Notes: generated by a model from the sequence alone, not told the origin. DNA of 64,000 nt from Hansfordia pulvinata (GCA_006538405.1 BJKQ01000004.1:1364001-1428000), one strand, 5' to 3'; shown: positions 47,532-60,499, counted from the first letter of the stretch. Translations and numbers: made by a program.

Positions 47532-49421
47532 ATAGGTTAAGAGGCACTTCCCTGAAATCATGAGGAAAGAAAGAAGAAAAAGAAGAGAAAAGGGAAGCAA
47601 AAAAAAAAAGAGTAAAGGGCTCAGAATTACCTATTTACACGTACATTACATTCACAAGGCCGGATTATACAGGTTACCAACAATTTACGTTGGGTGGAAA
47701 GCAAGAAAGCAAGCAAGCAAGCAGGGCAGGCAAGCAAGCAAAGCCCGCGATTGCCAAGAGGGAAACAAATGGCGGGTTTCTGCGACGATTAAACCCCTCG
47801 AAACTGGACGAAGCTACCACTACAGAAGTAGTGAGTAGAGTCTGGGTTGTGTAATTTCATTCGCGATTTGGGAGTTGCCGTTATATTACGGAACGGCGTT
47901 TACAGTACTTTCTTCATGTTGGTAAAAACAGTCTAGGGGTTTAGAGATCCCACCCGTTTATAAGCAAATATCACTGCAAAGTACCCAAACTCGATGCTCC
48001 CCGGGACCGCTGCCATGAATCTGCATTACTCGAGCTAATCAATCCTATAGGGTGGCCTCTAAGGGGCCATTGACGAGTCTGTCGGGACTGAGGAGATTCG
48101 ATTGATGATCCTCAAGCAGTCCGGGCAATACTGCCGTACAGCATCGACAGCTGGCGCCGATCGAGCCTGGGTATCTACCTAGTAACCTGGGTGGTAGGCA
48201 GTTCAAGGCGGTTTCTTCCCTTGTCCGGCGCTCCCGGACAAAAATGCGGCCGAAACTCGCGGGCTCCCGCCACTGGCGTCCAGCCGAACCCGATGCGCGG
48301 GCACGAGTCCAGTACAGCCATCCTGAGTACAGCAGGTAGGTAGGTACTCGTAAACGGCATGTCGCCCCCTTTTTCGCAACGGGGGCCCAGCTCACCGCCC
48401 CCCTCTTCGCGGTCGCGAGGCGAGACCAAGGCGCGAGTGCAGGGCCCAATGGCAAAAGGCGCGAGGCTGACGAGAGGTACCCTGGCTTCAGCTCGCAGCG
48501 TACTGCGGGACAGTTTTCCATATGGGGCTCTTACTCGTGAGTGAGTGCACATGGCGAGCTGGAATCACGACATGCTCTTCCGAGCCCGGGGCACGCTGAG
48601 GGCCAAAGGGGACATGGATGGAGGGAGGGTCGTCGTGCGGCGACGACTTGGGTCTCGGGACCAGGCTGGCCGACTGGGCCCTCGCCTCTGACGAGGACCG
48701 CGATGGTGCTGGATCTCGACGAGTACCCCTGGCAGCTCCATTGCAACATCTTTCAGAAAGGCTCAAGGGTTTTCACCTTCCTACCTGCTGGTACGGGAGG
48801 TGACAACTTTCCCAACTTACATCCACGTACTGACTGTCTTGTCTTTTGCAGCCCAGCAACACCCATCGATTGAGAACTTGGACCGTCTCAGGCCGTAATC
48901 TGAAGCTTGATCCACGTGCATCCGTAAGCCTGGATGGCGACAGCTACTACCGTAGGTATGTGACGGTTTTTGAATCCGCGGATTTTCGATTTCCGAAGCC
49001 GGGATGACGCAGCTGCGTTCGCTCTTTGAGGTGCGCTGTCAGCACATTGGCGGCTGCTGCTTCTATCTTATCGGCGCGCGCGCGCCCCACTAAGAATTTC
49101 CCGCGCGCTCGGCGGCGGCGGCGGCGCCCGGTCCTGCTGCAACCACGAAACGAAGCCGGTTGTTGCATGCGCCTCTTCAATTCCCCAAGATAAGAAGATC
49201 CCGCCAAAACCACACAAAGCACCCGCGCCAAACTCCCCTTCCCAATTGAACAGCTTTTCAAAGACAAACGGAGCCTCGCACCTCGGGACAGGCTAGCAAA
49301 GCACCGGAACCCCCCAACCCCCCCGGAACCGGCTCACGAGACACGGGGCGCGTCCTCACTCCCCAATTCCAGTGCCAGGAACCCCCCCCCCCCCCCGAAA
49401 CCCCGACCCGCGAGCCAATAA
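47532..49421. other. Intergenic region, no gene supported
   Basis: It includes the 3' flank of the secreted-protein gene, A/G-rich stretches near 47560-47615 and 47700-47740, a composite TAGGTAGGTACTCGTA motif at about 48335-48351, and a 15-C run at 49382-49396 just before the next start. Confidence 0.55.
49382..49396 (+). repeat. Poly-C tract (15 C)
   Basis: An uninterrupted C run 26 bp upstream of the start codon at 49422; its length may be miscalled. Confidence 0.85.
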
Positions 49422-50474
49422 ATGCCGCCGCCGGCGTCATCCAGCGCCGGCGAGGGCGCCGACCCGCAGAGGAAGAAAGGCGGCAACCCGGCGCCCAACT
49501 TCGCCGTGCTGATGAACAGCCTGCAGACGCTCCAGGCGGCACGGACGTCCCGCCTGGCCCAGGCGGGCGGGCTGGGTAGCACAATAGCGCAGAAGCAGAA
49601 GCAGCAGCAGCAGCAGCAGCAGACGACGACGACAACGACCACCACCACCACCACAGCTAACGCCAACGGGGGCGGCTTCTCATCCCTCACGAGGCCCAAC
49701 GGTGCCACTCCTCCCTCCTCCTCAACGGCAGCGTCGCAGCAGAAAGCGAAACCTCGCGGGACCAGGACCCTCGAGGATGAAGAGGCCGAGTTCGCCGAGG
49801 ACCGCGCGGCCAACCCCAACGCGGGCGTGGGCTTCTCCTCCTCCTCCTCCGCCTCCGGCGGCGCGCGGCCCGGCGGCGGCCAGGGCGCCGACACGCCGGA
49901 GACGCGGCGACTGAGAGCCCAGCTACTCGGTGGCCGCGGGAGCGGAGGAGCAGGAGCAGGGAGGAGGGGCCGCGGCGGCGAGGTTGAAGAGCAGCACCAG
50001 CGCAGGAGGGAGCGGGAGATGATAAGGCGGCGCATCGAGGGCGGCGGCGGCGGCGGCAGCGACGAGGACGACGAGCCGGGCCGCAGCGGCTTGGGACGCG
50101 CAAAGAAGAACAACGCCGCCGCCGCCGCCGCCCGGAAGCGAGCTCGCGCCGACAGCGACGACGACAACGACGAGGACAACGACAACAATCGCGACGGCAA
50201 CATAACCAGGACCGATGGGAGCCGCGAGACCAATGCTGCCGAAGCGGCTGCTGCCACGGCCGCGGCGGCAGGAGGCGGGAACGGGGACGGGGACGAGGAC
50301 GGAGATGGAAATGGGCCAGCCGAGAACGAGCCAGGCGCGGAAGAAGTACAAAGGCCACACGGGGCACGACAAGATGACGTGTCCGCTGCCGAGAAGGCCA
50401 GAGAGAAAAAGAGGAGGAAGAAGAAGCGCAATAAGAAGAACAAGACCACGCCCACAGACCCTGACGCTCCATGA
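49422..50474 (+). CDS. Unrecognised low-complexity, probably nuclear protein, 350 aa
   Basis: This is a single exon of 350 residues. After MPPPASSSAGEGADPQRKKG comes a less repetitive helix, PNFAVLMNSLQTLQAARTSRL, then Gln and Thr runs made by CAG and ACC microsatellites. LEDEEAEFAEDRAANPNAG and TPETRRLRAQLLGGRG follow, then Gly/Arg-rich, Asp/Asn-rich and Ala-rich blocks and a strongly basic C-terminus (EKAREKKRRKKKRNKKNK), probably a nuclear localisation signal. The mixture of conserved-looking acidic helix and basic tail resembles small uncharacterised nucleolar or RNA-associated fungal proteins, but I recognise no family. No frame break is needed. Coding is supported by the single long frame and the distinct N- and C-terminal composition. 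Confidence 0.6.
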   Translation: MPPPASSSAGEGADPQRKKGGNPAPNFAVLMNSLQTLQAARTSRLAQAGGLGSTIAQKQKQQQQQQQTTTTTTTTTTTANANGGGFSSLTRPNGATPPSSSTAASQQKAKPRGTRTLEDEEAEFAEDRAANPNAGVGFSSSSSASGGARPGGGQGADTPETRRLRAQLLGGRGSGGAGAGRRGRGGEVEEQHQRRREREMIRRRIEGGGGGGSDEDDEPGRSGLGRAKKNNAAAAAARKRARADSDDDNDEDNDNNRDGNITRTDGSRETNAAEAAAATAAAAGGGNGDGDEDGDGNGPAENEPGAEEVQRPHGARQDDVSAAEKAREKKRRKKKRNKKNKTTPTDPDAP

Positions 50475-51617
50475 GCGACCTCAGCTGTCCAAATATACAC
50501 CCATGAATAATTCACACTGACAGAAAAGTGCTGTGTACGCTCGCAATTGTAGCCAGTACTCACTTAGATCGTGTCAATTGGAATTCGCGGTGTTTGTCCT
50601 GTCAAATCAGGTCGGGATCGGGTGAGCTGTCGCTGGCCTTGCTAGCACTCAATCAACCAAATCGGCATTGCAGGATGGCAGGGAGCTGGCCCTGGCCTGC
50701 CCGCGGTTTTCAGCTTTGCTCGATAATAGAATATAATTAGACATACGAAGCAGATATCCGTGCTGATGTCAGTGAAGCTCTGGAGAATCCCCTTGGCCCT
50801 TGACCGTATCCAAACTCCCGGCGAGTACCCAAGCCGTCTGACACATGAAAACTCCGCCCAAATATATATAGACATGACAAAAATAACCCAGAAATCGAAC
50901 GCAGGAAATGTCATCATGGCATGAAGAACACAACCAAGCCCCATGGGCCGCGCAAGATACATTAGACATGGCCCAGACAACATCCGAGTATCGTGACCCT
51001 CAGTACGCCTGTGACATCAACAACCAATTATTAACAAGAAAAGAGACAAGGCAAGCCGAGATTGGCCTTGCCGTACTGAGCCCGTCGCTACCAATAGCGG
51101 AGCCAACACCGTGAAAGCAAGGGCAACGTTGTCAGGGTGAATTTGAGTCGACCAGTGCTTAAATACGAGGCACGCGTCTGCCGTGCTCTATGGTGACCGT
51201 CGGCCGTCGCGTGACGAAATATACGCGTTCGCATAAGCCATGCTGGTAGCAAGTGATAAAAATGGTACACCAGACCAAAGGGACGCGAACCTAGACGTTG
51301 GTTGGAATGATCTCGAGTTAGGGCGAGGCGTCTTCCGGTGCGGTCTGACTGAAGGGAAGTCTCAACAGCGATCCTAAGTCGTCGTTCATCGACTTATGGT
51401 CTGGACCGCATCGGCCGCTGGCCTACCGGCGCATCGGTGAAGCGCGCAGGTCCGGCGTTTCATGTGCTGTGTGCACGACCCCAGGCTGCGTTACTGCCAC
51501 TCACTCCACGGAAGCTGGGTATAGACCCCTGCCACAATCAGGCTGCGCATGGGGCCGCTCCCGCTTAGTGCTGTAGAATCTCGGTAGTGTCCTGGATAGG
51601 TCGCTCGGACTGGACGT
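50475..51617. other. Convergent intergenic region
   Basis: No gene is supported. It holds the 3' flanks of the 49.4 kb gene and of the HSF-type regulator; 50.5-51.3 kb is more AT-rich than the coding DNA beside it. Confidence 0.6.
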
Positions 51618-53743
51618 TCATTGCAATCGTTTCCGCTTCCGGTGCTCCTCATCGGCGCGAGGGTCGTCCTCGTCCTCCCGCTCAGCGGTGTCGGTAGGGT
51701 TCAGTATATGTGCCATGCTTCCCCTTCTCGTTGGTGGGGCCGAGCCATCCCGGACCGACAAGTTCTTGTTCTCGCGGTTGGCCGAGTTCCAATTCCAGTT
51801 GTTGAAGCTGTCGAGGCTGGTAATGCCGTTGGAGAAAGGTGGAGGGGTAGTGGGACGAGACATAGATTGAGGGTGGTGAGATTGGGCGCCGGTCAACGAG
51901 TAAGTGGAGAGCGACTCGCGAAGGCGCTGGTCCTCTGGAGGCGCGCGACTGGGAGACGAGGGCCAATGCGTCGAGGGCGGCCCAGACGACACGTAAGGAG
52001 GCGGATTGCCTTGCCACCCTGGGGCGCGGATGTCGGCCGAGGTGTGTCGTCTGGCCAGACTACCCGGTGGTGCTTCGACGGGGGCGAGGTTTTGGGGGCC
52101 CGGCGGAGGCGCGCCCGGCGGCGGGGGTGCTGCTTGCGGGGGGCGCAACGGGGATGGCGACGAGGGGGTGCCCGAGGCCGCTCCAATAGACCCATATGGT
52201 CTTCTGGATGCACCCGACAGGTTCGAAGGCACAGGTGGGCGGTGGAAGTTATTGCCGCGGGCCTGGGCAGCGCCCATCCGTCGGTGGTCATCCTGAGCCA
52301 TCTGTCGAGGCGAGACCGGGGGGTTCTCGATGTTGGAGAAGTACTGGCTGCGGCCTGGAAAGGGTGCTTCGTGTGCCTCGTCGGCGCGGAATTGTTCGGA
52401 TTGGCGGTGCAGCTCACTGGACACGGCAGCGACTGGAAGAAAACCGGGTCAGCGGGACATTTCAAATAGAGCCAATTGACCGCAGCGCGGGCCGGGACGG
52501 CGGGACGTACCATCTCTGTGGATTGGATTCTCGGGTGGCACAATGGCGAGCATAGTCCTGGAGAGGTCGTGGGTGAGCTGCAGCATACGCGACATGGTGT
52601 CGAGCATGGCGAGCTGCTTTACGTGCATGTAGTGAGCGTTCTCCTCGCTCCGCTGTAGCCTGGAGCTCAGGTCATACACCGAGTGCTCCATACCAGACAT
52701 CCTCGGGTCTCCGCCAGTATCGTGGATCGGCGGCATGGGCTCTGCAGGCGTGCCTGGCTGCGGGGGCGTGGGCTTCTGGCTATTGTATTCTCGGTGCACC
52801 AGGGCGTGGCGTGAAGCTCGACGTTTAATCTCACGCAGGCCGACCAGGTCGCCTCTCCTGAAGTTGCCGTTGCCGTGTTTGAATTCCCAAAGCGCCGAGT
52901 CAGGGCTACCGGTGTGAAATACATCGCTCACTGCTCAACAGGTCAGCGGACACATAGAAGGAATAGGCTGAGTAGGAGGGAACGGGCGCGAACCTTTGTG
53001 GAAGCCGTACATATTCAGCTGACGCACGAAAGATGAGATATTGGTATGCTTGAAGTATTGACTGTAACACTTATATCAGCACCAGATTGCTAGGGGCCGG
53101 CAGCTCAGGCCTTGGGGACATATAAGGACCAGCTTGCCAGTCGAGTGGGGTTGGCATACGCGAGAACTTTACTGAAGTCGTGAGAGGGCGACATGACGAA
53201 GCTCTCGGCCGATGCAGACCAGCTGATCAGATGCTGAATATTGGGGTCCTCGAGCATGCTGCGCACGTGTCGTCAGCAAAAGCAATCCAGCAACAATTGC
53301 GAGTGGGGCAAGACTGACTTGTAGAGCTTATGTATGAAGGCGGTCTGAACGATCTTGGGTTGATGAACGGCGGCGGCAGCAGCAGCGGGAGCCGGGGCAG
53401 GCATGGTGGAGGGGTTGGCAGAGGATGCCGGGGCGCCAGAAGACTGCTCGCTGCCGCCGGCAGGGGCGCTCAAGCGATCACTGGACGCACTGGGCTCCTT
53501 GTCGGGGCTCTTGCGCGAGGCCATGGCCGGCGCAGCGGCACTGGAGCTGGAGCTGGAGCTGGGTTTCGTGTTGGCAGTGGGGGTGGAAACCTCCATGGGA
53601 TCGCCTGCCGGCGAGGGAGCAGAGGTCTTGATGGTAGGCGGGGGTTGGTTTGCGGTTGAGATGATAGGAACAGTGCGGGCGGTCATGCCGTCCTGGTCGT
53701 TTCTTACGGCGGGTCGCGGTGCACTCTCAGTCGCGGTCGCCAT
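51618..53743 (-). CDS. SFL1: HSF-type transcription factor, Sfl1-like
   Basis: This is a nuclear regulator with a heat-shock-factor DNA-binding domain, of the Sfl1 type that represses flocculation or cell-surface genes in yeasts and controls development in moulds. The minus-strand model has five exons: 53743-53319, 53258-53160, 53061-52994, 52930-52511 and 52432-51618, 608 residues. The N-terminus is Ser/Pro/Ala-rich. The HSF domain (about 131-236) starts IVQTAFIHKLYNMLEDPNIQ and contains HLISWSASAESFVM, FSKVLAQYFKHTNISSFVRQ, LNMYGFHKV, ALWEFKHGNFRR-type sequence (actual EFKHGNGNFRRGDL) and LREIKRRAS. A helical region with leucines follows (SVYDLSSRLQRSEEN, MLDTMSRMLQLTHDLSR), then a long Pro-rich tail ending in basic HRKRKRLQ. 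The four introns (60, 98, 63 and 78 nt) all have GT-AG ends, and each junction restores a conserved HSF residue run. The large 5' intergenic region fits a regulator with a long leader. Confidence 0.92.
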
Positions 53744-54919
53744 TGGATCTGCAACATCGGGTTAGGTGAGATTCGCCAATCAGAGGACCCTCGGGGCAAG
53801 GCAGAGTGGCGGGACGGGTCGGGGCGTGGGCGCGGGAACGGGCGTTGTACTCGTGGTAAAACGGAAGCAGAAACAGGGCGGACGGCGTTTCGGGACGGGA
53901 GCAGGGAGCGGGCGGGCGCAACACGAGACAATCTCAGTGCTTGAGAGAGGTGCGGTGGGCGGGGAGGCCGAGCGTGTATACTCGCGAGGCGTGTGGAATG
54001 AATGACGTGGAATCCCAATCAGGGGAGGGGAGGAAAGTCACGGCAAAAGAGAGGCACGAACCGCATCGCAGTAGAGTGGTGGAGGTTGCTAGATCAGATG
54101 TAGCGTTTGGTAGAGCCAATCGCTTTGCTGAGCCAATGGCGGCTTGATCGGGGCCGGGTCACAAGAAGAAGGGGGGCCGAAGCTATTTGTGCAGCAATAG
54201 AGGCGTGGCGCAGCTAGTCGGGATCCAGGTGACGAGAGGAGAGGCAGGCAGATGACTATTGACTGCGATATTGCGTGGTGGTCAGCCACGAGGTGTTGCG
54301 GCGTGCGGTGCTGAGCGACGTGCCGGGTCGGGATGGGATCGCGGCGGGCGCGGTGGTGGTGAAGATGATCACGGAGGGCGGCGGAGGGGGAGGCGGCAGC
54401 CGGTGGCGGCGGAGAACGGCAATGGTGTTGGTGGTGGCAATAGGAGAAATGGAAGGGAGTGGTGTGCCGGGGCTGCGAACGACAATGGGCGAGGCAAAGA
54501 CGTAACGGTGGCGGTGACGGTGACGGGCCAGCGTGGACGGACCTTGGAGGAAGGAGACGACGACAGGACGACGGGCGTGCCTTCCTTGCAGGGAACAGAC
54601 AGTCGGGCAGGCAGTTGCAACTGACTGGAGTAGGTGCAGGTGCGGTGCGGATAATAACTCGCACGAGTCCAGCACTACGAGTACTACTCGTTTCGTCTCG
54701 TGTCGTCTCGTTTCGTTCCTCCAGTGGGTGGTAGGCGGAGTACCTCACCTTATTACCACAGCAAGGTAGGTACGCGCGCGCACAGCTGCAGCCCTGGGAG
54801 AGCGCGGAGTGGATGACTGACAGCAGACGACGAAGCGGGCGGGTGGGCGGGCTCCAGAATGGAAGGGCTCTCTCATCATGGATCAGGCTCAGGCGCCGCG
54901 AGGTCAGAAGTACGGAGTA

Positions 54920-54935
54920 GGGGGGGGGGGGGGGG
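54920..54935 (+). repeat. Poly-G tract (16 G)
   Basis: Uninterrupted G run in the upstream region of the Sfl1-type gene. Confidence 0.85.
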
Positions 54936-56975
54936 CTTCGGGGGGCCCAGGCGACCTGTTTGGCTTAGTCGTTGTTGGGCTTAGTCAATGTGGGTTAGAT
55001 GATGCTCCGCAACACATGTGGGCTTGCCTATTCGACTTCGATCAGGGACGGACGGCCAAGCCAAAGACGGACGAATCCATCTGCAGCCCGCTACGGCCCT
55101 GCAAGTACAGACACGAGTACTTGCGTGTATCGTGTCGTATCGTATCCATGGATGTCTTCCATGAGGGACGTCAGCTCCATGTTGCTGAGAGAGGGGCATC
55201 GGTCGGCACGTCCCAGAGGAGGTTGTTCCTGGCGGGGGCTGGCTCACACACCTGACGGCCACGGTATCTGGAACCCCATGAGGATGGAACACTGCGATAT
55301 TCTCGACGTCCATGTCCACAGGCAAGTCCTTTAGCCAATGCTCGTAGATCCAGCGAATCGGCTGCAGACCCCGGGTTGGTTGGTGGTAAAGCAGCAGCAA
55401 GGTACGAACGAGCACGAGTAGGCCGGCCGCTCTGGCTACTGCACGCCATGTCCTCGGTCCCTACTTGCCTGGCCACGCTTACCTGCGCCCGGGCGCGATG
55501 CATGCACCGGAGCACGGTTCGGAGCTTCTGGGCTCCTCCCATCGACCTGATACTCGTACATAGGTAGTGTAGGCACGAGTGCGGAGTACATGAAGATCTT
55601 GCACGGGTTGCATCCCCATCAGATTGATGGCCGTGGCCAGACACGCTCACAATGACGCCGCATCAACCAAGGATCCATGCGTGCAATGGTGTTCTTCGGC
55701 CTTCAACCCACCTGGCCCACCCAGGGCCGGGAGGAGGCAGTCTACCAGGTATCTGACCTGCGTAAGGAAGGTACCTTATGTACCCTTACCTCTTATCGCA
55801 CGTACTTCTGCGACGGCCACTTGGAAGGCCCAGGCACATGTAGGGTTCATGTCAAATCCCTCCATTCTACATCGGGGACATTCTGCAGGCGTTGATGGGC
55901 TGCCCCCAAGCCTACATGTAACCTAATGTACTACCTTGCACATGCAGAAGTGAAAAAGAAATAGTAGATGGTACGATGAGAAGCAGGATGCATGCGAGAG
56001 CATCCAGACGTACATGCACGTAATTAAGTGAGTTTTCGATGCCGGAGTCAGGGCTACGTCTGATGCCAGGGCGATTTTGCCACGGCCTTCCATGGGTACC
56101 AGGTTCCCGGTGCCCCAGCGAGAGGAGCACACCGCGACGTCGATGTCGAATGCTATCCATCCGATGGTGCTTGAGTCGACTTATCGGACTGAGCCACTGG
56201 AAGACTCCGGACAATGCTTCAGTCATAGTCCAGGTTCGTAGCACCCCTGGTCAATGTTCTGGTTGTCTGGTAGCTGTCAACACCCCGAGCCCTTCGATAC
56301 GTGCCCAAACGGTACCTCCCTACGAGTAGGTATCTTAGGTCAGGTACATGTACCTTACCAGGTCCGGTACGTCTCGTACCTGACAGAGGACCTTAGGTAG
56401 GAGACCTGTACGGGGCACCCAAGAACAGGACGGGAAGGGGCTCAACCCAGGCCAGTGGACTGAATGGAGACTGGATAGCCCCGACAGATCTGACTTGACC
56501 AGTTGACAGAGATGAATATCGTTTACCCAAGGCAATCTGGTTGGGCCACGCCCGACGCCACCGTTACGCAGGTGCTGCTGGATTCGGGGGATCCTATCCT
56601 CAATCTCTTCTCCGCGGCTGCTCCTGACCCCTCCGATGCGCGCCATCTCCAGCTGCCGCCTGCCCGCCTACCCGCCGCCGCCCTGCAATCGTCGCCCAAG
56701 CTTGGACGCTCAAGCCTCAACTCACCGGTGCCCGCTAGTAGGAGCCTCTACTTGGTCGTCCATCCCGGTCCGTCATCCATCCATCGACACGTCCCAGCTT
56801 GCTCGCTCTGCCTGCCCGCGTGGTGTATGAGGACGCGTTTGCTTGTTTGGGGGCACGGTGCATCATCGTCACCAGCCAGAATCCTGCCAGACACCGTCCC
56901 CGCCTCGACCATCCTGCACCGCACTTCCAAGCCAACGGCGCACGCGTGCCCACTACGAACAAGAGCAGACGTTCC

Positions 56976-57009
56976 CTGCAGCACCTGCAGCACCTGCAGC
57001 ACCTGCAGC
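56976..57009 (+). repeat. 9-bp tandem repeat CTGCAGCAC
   Basis: Nearly four copies of CTGCAGCAC in tandem. Each contains a CTGCAG palindrome. Confidence 0.85.
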
Positions 57010-57233
57010 CGCCCACGGTGACCGGACCTTGACCGATCCCAGACCTGCGGGGACGGGTAGAGACAGGGGCACGCGGCATCCGAGCACAACACCAACCACC
57101 GCGCGCGCGCGCGCCGCCGTCCCTTCTTCTCTCTACGGAGTACTGATGATCAGACGGTTCCGCCCGCCACCTGACCAGACTTGTACATGCAGGCTGTTCT
57201 GCATGCCCAGCTCGCTAGCGACTTTGTTGATGA

Positions 57234-57261
57234 TGCTGCTGCTGCTGCTGCTGCTGCTGCT
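57234..57261 (+). repeat. (TGC)n microsatellite
   Basis: About nine TGC/GCT units in intergenic DNA. Confidence 0.85.
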
Positions 57262-58528
57262 CTGACTGTTGAACCCCCTCTCTCCCCCAGTCTCATCTAC
57301 CTCACTAACGAAAGTACCTAGTTATAGTTACTCTTCTAGTGGTAGCCCGTGGGAAAAGCAGTTGATAGCGGGTGCTACGTCCGGGCTGCGTTACACTCCT
57401 CGTCCCAGCACAGCAGGTGCTCGTGTCTACCGGTGGGCCCAGTACAGATATCTCGCGGCGATGCACATGGACGCGCCAAGAGAGGCCCTCCCTACGTACG
57501 AGTACGCCTCCCCGGGCTTGTCCCGCGCGAGAAGCGAGACAACGCCCGAGTCGTTCCCGCCGCGCGGACCCCAAGGCTCCAGGCCCGCGACATGATCTAA
57601 AGCCCACGGGCATCTAGTGCCCATCTTGCGGTGCTGGCTGCCGAGTCGGGCAGCGCGCTAGCGACTGGACGACCCCAACTTCTGCCCACCGGAGCGCCCA
57701 CGATGAGCACCGAGTACTCGTACTCTGCAGGTAGGTTTTCTAGCTGCGGGCACTGCTTGGCTCGATGACTGCAACTAACAAGTGAGCCATTTCCAAACGC
57801 CGCGGCCTACCGAGATGCGGTGGAGAGCGCGTGTACTCGGATGGCTTTCGCAAACTGTCATCAACCTAGCGGCAGCACCAGAAGGCTTCGACTCGCGCCG
57901 CCCTCGGGGCCCAGAACGCGCCAGAAAACAGAAGACGAGTGTCGCCGAGCGGGCTGTCGCAAAAGACGGGTGGTGATCTATGATCACGCCCGGCGACAGC
58001 GCGACAGCATATTGTCCCCTCGCCGAGGCTTGTGGGACAGCTGCTTTGCAACGGGCAAGCTGTTGTCTTGCAAAAGACCTGCGCGTACGCGTACGCGAGT
58101 CCAGACGCCGTGGTACCTTGGAAAGTAGGTACCTACTCGTACTGCCCGGGTATCATCAGGTGGGGTCTCGTTTCTACATCCCAGGCTTGGGCAAGGCCAC
58201 GGGCGGGACCGAGCTGCTATTGCTGGCACCCACGATACGATGCTTGCACTGGGTTCCTGGGGTTGGAGTGCCTGGGGAGGTCAAGCCAAGCTGCAGACAG
58301 TACTCGTACTCTGCACTCTCTGGTCTGTACGGAGTAATCGTACGTTGGACGAGATACCCCTGCACCCTGCATTGGCCGGGACGAGTAAAGTGGGAGGTTT
58401 GAGAGGTGGGGCTGGACGGAAGCGATCTACGAGTACACAGCATCGATGCCTTCTGGACCAGGTGAGCGAGTACCAGGCAAGGACGGACACGAGTCCTCGT
58501 GCGAGTGAGTGCCCCGTGCCCCCAAAAA

Positions 58529-58542
58529 GGGGGGGGGGGGGG
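58529..58542 (+). repeat. Poly-G tract (14 G)
   Basis: Uninterrupted G run in intergenic DNA. Confidence 0.85.
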
Positions 58543-59390
58543 CTTTCTCACATCCATCTATGAGTATCTTCTTATTGTCTGCAGGTAATTTCGAGTGTTT
58601 CCCCAAGAGGACAGCCGAGAGTATGCAAGGCCCCTATATGGCTCGTCTGCATCCAGCTTCAAGGAGTGGTAACAAGGCATGTATTTCGAGTTTGTCTTCT
58701 TCTTCTTCTTGGTTTCTTCTTGGGACTGACGCCCCTGAAGCCGCTGTGGCCCAAGACTAACTTGTCACTTTGGCTGGCATAACCAAGGCGGGATTGCGGG
58801 GTAGTTCCGCGTTTCACAGCCCTTGTTCGGTCGACTCCTCGTATCTCTATCGTTCTTCGTCTGTTTCTCCCCTTCTCTCCTATTGCCGTTTCGCTGATTC
58901 GCACATCGCCATCTGCCACGGCAGAAGGGGGTCAGGGCCGTGATCGTGACCTAAACCAAGGTGACGGCACGGCCAAGCTCCACCGATTCCTGCGAGTGGT
59001 TCACAGGTCCAGCAGCAACGTGGTGCGGGAGGTGATGAACCGGTTTCAAACCTTACGAGTAGTCCGACCGGCGCGTGTTTCTTGAGCCGCGTTCGTGCTA
59101 GGTGTGGAACGATCCATCGACTCGTTCCCCGCCGGCCAGGCACGGGCACGGCAGGCCAAGGCAGACAGGGCCCCGACGGCGTGAGCTCGCGCACCGGTGC
59201 GCAACGAATGAACCCCGAGCCTGCCATGCAGATCTCCCGCTGTGCGAAGACAGATCCATCCATCCTCGTCAAAAGAGCACCGGTCTATCCTTCGATGCCC
59301 ACGGCAATCAGCACAACAGATGCGAGATTCCCCTTTGGTAACGCGTCGGCAACTTGCCTGGCCTACCTTGGCTACCTGAAGGTGCGAGTG

Positions 59391-59479
59391 CTGCTGCTAC
59401 TGCTGCTGCTGCTGATGCTGCTGCTGCTGCTGCTGATGCTGCTGATGCTGCTGATGCTGCTGATGCTGCTGATGCTGCT
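59391..59479 (+). repeat. (CTG)n/(CTGATG)n microsatellite
   Basis: About 90 bases of CTG units, the second half ordered as alternating CTG and ATG triplets. It translates as poly-Leu or poly-Ala in different frames, so open frames across it are not evidence of genes. Confidence 0.9.
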
Positions 59480-60263
59480 CGTGCAACCACCACGAGCCAC
59501 TACCCAGCCGTCTCTGCAGCTGGTCAAATTAGGGATGCCGGGGCATTTCCTTGATGCATTTGCCTCTCTGAGCTGACCCGACGACCGGGATGTCGTTCTT
59601 CATCTCTCGACAGACTGATGATAGGCTCTGGGTTGAGGGGACAACTCTCCTCGGCAGCCGTGGGTGTCGCTTGGCCCGTGGCCTCGGTCCGGCAGCACCG
59701 TTCATCTCGTCGTTGTCGTCGTCGTCGTGTCTCCTTGGCTGGCCTCGCATGAACCCCCAAGTTCCTCCTGACGAGCCTGCGCGGGCGGGCATGGTACCCA
59801 AAGCAGCGAGGAAGCTTATCCGCCATGGGAGGCACCCGATTGGCGAGAGCTTATTGTTCAATCTCCCCCTGCCACGAGGAATTTAGTTGTGAGTACCTAG
59901 GGTAGGGTACTTGTCCAACCATGTCGCCTACTCGTACAAGATGGATGACCCTCCGCACGGCTCTGAAACGAAGACCGCGTCGTGCTGCATCTGGGAAGCT
60001 CCCCAGGCCTCCTCCCTGTCTCTTGTTGCTGATGGCGCGTGAAGCGGAACATCTTGGTGGGAGACTCGTACCTCGTCGGGAGACTGCCAACACCAGCAAT
60101 CTCTCGGTTGAGAGAGCACACGCAGGCGTACACATGGCTTGGGGGTTACGAGTACTCTTATCTCGGCAGGTTGGCATCTCGATGCTGTCCAGGAGGGAAC
60201 CAGCCCTGCGAGGAGACACTGTGATCATCCATTCCATCTCATGGGAGGTAGACAGGGGGGGCT

Positions 60264-60279
60264 GTACTCGTACGAGTAC
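60264..60279. repeat. 16-bp perfect palindrome GTACTCGTACGAGTAC
   Basis: A self-complementary 16-mer overlapping a second palindrome, ACGAGTACTCGT (60272-60283). Shorter versions of the same motif recur in the intergenic DNA of this window. Confidence 0.8.
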
Positions 60280-60455
60280 TCGTGTCTTTGGAGCCCCGAC
60301 GCCGCTCTTTGCGTGTCCCTGGCCCCGGTGCCATCGTGTGACGGCTGCGTTACGGGTGTGTCTGGTGCGCACGAGAGCGTGCGGAACTTTCAGCAGCGCC
60401 GATACCGTCCAAGATGATGGGCAGCAGCAAGCTAATCAGCATCATCGCGAGCAGA

Positions 60456-60499
60456 ATGGCATGCCATGTCACAATGCCATGCCATGACATGACATGACA
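60456..60499. repeat. ATGCCATG/CATGACATGA repeat cluster
   Basis: ATGGCATGCCAT (60456-60467, a perfect palindrome) is followed by ATGCCATGCCATG and then CATGACATGACATGACAG. It is a small nested repeat with foldback potential. Confidence 0.75.

Noticed and set aside
54089..54748. A 219-codon minus-strand frame upstream of the HSF-type gene
   Set aside because: It is Pro/Ser/His-rich with no motifs and lies in the expected leader of a regulator; plus-strand frames overlap it.
59082..59576. A leucine/methionine-rich frame that looks like a membrane protein
   Set aside because: It is the translation of a (CTG)n/(CTGATG)n microsatellite.
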